Made by a program: the position numbers and the translations under genes
Notes under the pieces: model-generated
Told to the model about the DNA's origin: nothing
Database searches by the model: none
Seen by the model: only the letters and a program-made list of their open reading frames with translations
Assembly: GCA_024516035.1 (NCBI GenBank)
Contig: CM044966.1
Location: 17,613,391 to 17,677,390, forward strand
Direction of reading: 5' to 3'
Length of the DNA stretch: 64,000 nucleotides
From: Bactericera cockerelli
Taxonomy: Eukaryota; Arthropoda; Insecta; Hemiptera; Triozidae
Shown: positions 62,101 through 64,000 of the stretch, piece by piece
Layout of the letters: each line of letters opens with the position of its first letter
Numbering within the stretch: position 1 is the stretch's first letter

Positions 62101-63807
62101 AGAAAAAACAAAAGGTTCTGCACTGCACTACCCATGAAAATTATGATACAGTTGAACCTAAATATAATAGGTTTCTCTCTTCATGAGTTTGTGTTACCTT
62201 ATAGAGAGATTAATTTGACCTGGAAATTGTTCTCTTATTTCTCTTCAAGAGTTCATGTTACCTTATAGAGCAATTAATTTGACCTGGAAATTGTTCTCTT
62301 ATTTCTCTTCAGGTTTCTCTCTTCAAGAGTTCATGTTACCTTATAGAGAGATGAATTTGACCTGGAAATTGTTCTCTTATTTTCATGTTCAACACAGAGT
62401 ATAGCTAAAAAAAGGTCACTATAGATCTAATGGAGGTTGGTGTGAGAATTGGGGCTTCTCGTGTGGGACTCCAACCAGTTTATAATAATAAATAGCTAAA
62501 AGAAACTTTTTGAATTGTATAACCCAAAGAAACACATTAATATTAAATATTGCCGACCTCCGTGGCTCAGTGGTTAAGAGCATTGGTTACTGACCCGGAC
62601 GTTGCGGGTTCGAATCCCGGCCGGAGCAGAAATTTTTTGACCAAAATTTTCCGTGTCTGGAATGGCATGGATGTAAAGGTAAAGTGCCCTGAAGTAATAC
62701 GAAAGCGGTTCCGGGGCAAACTTACCTTTTTTTTAAAAAAAAAAAGTATTATTAATTACCTGAAATGGAGCAGTGTTAGGTAGGACATTATTGTTATTTT
62801 CTTTTTTTACTTATTTATTTTATCATTTGTTTGTTTGTTTGTTTGGTTATTTATTATTATTATTTTTTTTCTTTTCTTAATTTTATACTGTTACCTGTAC
62901 TTTGTCCTCCTAATAAAGCTTACAAAAAAAAAAAAACATTTCAGACAACCCTCCGCTTCTTCTGGCTCACCACGCGTCTAGAAGAGGTTGATGTGGCAGC
63001 CCGGGCCAAGAGCAACCAGTTCCGCATTCTCCCTGCGGCACGGTTCCCGGTGATTCAGATGCAGGAGTCTCTCTCCCAGGTGGGACTCTACCCGGAGAAC
63101 AAGCCGGTGGTGGACGGCTTCCTCTTCTACCATCCGGAGGCCATCTACATGAGTGGCACCACGCCACTGGTCGGATGGTTGAAAGGCTTCATGATACCGG
63201 AGATTATCAGTGAGTACAAGCAATTTTTTCTGTAGTTTCACATTTTTTTTTTTTTTTTTTTAATTTTCCATTTATTTATTACAAAATTATAATATGATAC
63301 AGATTTTGAAATGATTTAATGGTACCCTTTCTCAAAGTAGTTAAAAAAACTGTGTTGAGAAAGGGTACCATTAAATCACATTAAACTGAGACAAAGACAT
63401 TGCTGCATGTCTTGCAGGATGTTGCTTAACTTCAGTGAAAGAACAAGAACTGGTGTGTTCAATGTATCATTAAGGCTGGCTACAATGGCTACCAAAAAAT
63501 GAGTTAACATTATATGTATTATAGATATGTATTTATATAATATGACCGTGCAGTTAAAAGTAATGTTAAACACAACAAGAAAAAAAAAACATTATATCTC
63601 TTTATGTATATTCAAAACTATTTCCTGCTTACTCATTATACTTCCTTCTAATGAGAGCAAATAAGTTTGAAACAGCTGTCCAGGTATGTTTTGGTATTCA
63701 TGCACATTTTCTCACTGTTCTGTTTATACAAATACTATTTTCTTTTTCCCCCAATTTTAGAGAAATTTCACAACAGAATTCTCCATTGCAAGAGGGCTTG
63801 CACATAG
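58937..63807 (+). CDS. SNUPN: Snurportin-1 (m3G-cap snRNP import adaptor), possibly incomplete at 3' end
   Basis: Five confident exons (58,937-59,172; 59,936-59,996; 60,535-60,681; 61,570-61,776; 62,945-63,209) and a tentative sixth give about 320 residues (human 360). The central part matches snurportin throughout: EQWVVVACPKGKRCTLVA, SFLSHLPGG, TILDCVYSEADSTYYVLDII, WNLHPFVECETTLRFFW, DGFLFYHPEAIYMSGTTPLV, GWLKGFM. This is the m3G-cap-binding fold; the adaptor links trimethylguanosine-capped U snRNPs to importin beta. The basic segment near residues 66-85 (NQEQRRQSLLTEQRNRRSNV) is the IBB domain. Odd: a Gly/Tyr/Ser/Arg-rich N-terminus precedes the IBB. Confidence 0.92.
59173..59935. other. 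SNUPN intron 1
   Basis: AT-rich and without SINE signatures or exon-edge copies that I can see. Confidence 0.55.
59936..59996 (+). CDS. SNUPN: SNUPN exon 2
   Basis: Acceptor TATTTTCAG, donor AAGAAG|GTAAAA; one base completes an Asn codon, then 20 codons: RRSNVQNKGRNFGPPQQKKK. Completes the basic importin-beta-binding stretch and ends phase 0. Confidence 0.85.
59997..61569. other. SNUPN introns 2 and 3
   Basis: Apart from exon 3, no repeats or exon-edge copies seen. 61,020-61,500 has the look of old LINE-derived sequence but no readable frame. Confidence 0.5.
60535..60681 (+). CDS. SNUPN: SNUPN exon 3: start of cap-binding domain
   Basis: Acceptor CTTTACAG, donor CACAAG|GTAATT; 49 codons, phase 0: KFPTAPPKPREYKDILSYSE, YLVERPDDLEQWVVVACPKG, KRCTLVAHK. 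The tryptophan in EQWVVVACP aligns with the first strand of the human cap-binding domain. Confidence 0.93.
61570..61776 (+). CDS. SNUPN: SNUPN exon 4
   Basis: Acceptor TTGCCAG|GGTATC, donor TGTGAG|GTAAAT; 69 codons, phase 0: GITTAYDKHGKPVDSFLSHL, PGGCDIACLMSTHGGMRKTI, LDCVYSEADSTYYVLDIIMW. The fold resembles the guanylyltransferase nucleotide-binding domain, as in human snurportin. Confidence 0.94.
61777..62944. repeat. SNUPN intron 4: decayed SINEs and a short tandem repeat
   Basis: Family-B tail (61,775-61,810), decayed family-A SINE (61,975-62,145, +), an 80-bp tandem repeat with TTAATTTGACCTGGAAATTG at 62,150-62,400 (three copies), a family-E SINE (62,552-62,640, +) and a family-G tail with AATAAAGCTTA (62,775-62,930, +) ending at the exon-5 acceptor. 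Confidence 0.75.
62945..63209 (+). CDS. SNUPN: SNUPN exon 5
   Basis: Acceptor CATTTCAG|ACAACC, donor TATCA|GTGAGT, phase 1 out. 88 codons: TTLRFFWLTTRLEEVDVAAR, NQFRILPAARFPVIQMQESL, PVVDGFLFYHPEAIYMSGTT, PLVGWLKGFMIPEII. GWLKGFM contains the tryptophan that stacks on the cap in the human protein. Confidence 0.94.
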
Positions 63808-64000
63808 GTGATCTTGGTTTAAAATTTCTCTAAAATGGATTTCTACACTTTGTTATGTCTGTGGCAAAGATGGTAACACACTTGGCTTGCACATACATAA
63901 ATAATAGTAATAACACTCTAGTGGAAGGTAACCACTAGGCAAGGTTAATGCTCAAAGGATTTTCTTCTACCACCTAACTCAAATTAATGAGGAGAAATTC
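63210..64000. other. SNUPN intron 5 / 3' region
   Basis: A near-perfect hairpin (TTTAATGGTACCCTTTCTCA ... TGAGAAAGGGTACCATTAAA) at 63,315-63,378, a poly-T tract at 63,243-63,262 and a reverse family-C SINE tail from 63,900 to the window end. Confidence 0.7.
63761..63807 (+). CDS. SNUPN: SNUPN possible terminal exon
   Basis: After CCCCAATTTTAG the phase-1 junction would give KKFHNRILHCKRACT and a TAG stop. It is in phase but its sequence does not resemble the human or insect C-terminus I know (which continues VL.V..P). The true last exon may lie beyond the window. Confidence 0.35.

Overview
This is an invertebrate animal genome window, AT-rich with islands of GC-rich coding exons. The evidence is spliced genes with GT/AG introns, a Wnt ligand, a dsRBD-bearing DEAH helicase and snurportin, plus several tRNA-derived SINE families, LINE fragments and MITE-like hairpins. 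An arthropod, perhaps a crustacean, is my guess from the Wnt and repeat character; the sequence does not prove it.

Layout. (1) About 1-13,789, plus strand: introns and the last four exons of a Wnt7-type gene (6,988-7,286; 10,295-10,433; 12,252-12,539; 13,638-13,789). Its 5' exons lie before the window. A 2 kb tandem array follows the stop codon. (2) 17,788-58,321, minus strand: a complete DHX30-type DEAH-box RNA helicase gene in 23 exons, tail-to-tail with Wnt, with a mitochondrial-type N-terminus, a dsRBD, the full helicase core, and WH/ratchet/OB-like C-terminal exons. Almost all exon phases join cleanly. Exon 2 is broken by two frame changes. (3) 58,937 to about 63,800, plus strand: a snurportin-1 gene starting 615 bp from the helicase start codon, head-to-head, so the two probably share a promoter region.

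The striking feature is how the introns are built. At least 11 of 22 helicase introns and 3 of the 4 Wnt introns that can be seen carry tandem or clustered copies of one edge of the neighbouring exon, with its splice site: donor-edge copies (helicase introns 9, 12, 15, 18, 19, 20; Wnt exons at 6,988 and 10,295) or acceptor-edge copies (helicase introns 5, 6, 7, 15, 16, 19, 22; Wnt intron before 6,988). Arrays range from one extra copy to about 95 copies over 4.4 kb. The Wnt last exon is repeated the same way behind its stop codon, in an array with about 35 exact X-box (RFX-type) motifs. So each gene carries dozens of decoy splice sites derived from its own exons. I consider this the most interesting signal here.

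The rest is repeats: (ATTCT)n pentanucleotide arrays, (CT)n and (ATTT)n tracts, six or more SINE families, a 3.3 kb DNA-transposon-like element with long inverted arms (28,303-31,599), a 5'-truncated LINE (about 35,290-36,420), a mariner-like MITE (12,949-13,396) and foldback elements. The three genes have no obvious shared pathway beyond RNA biology: DHX30 in mitochondrial/ribosomal RNA, snurportin in snRNP import.
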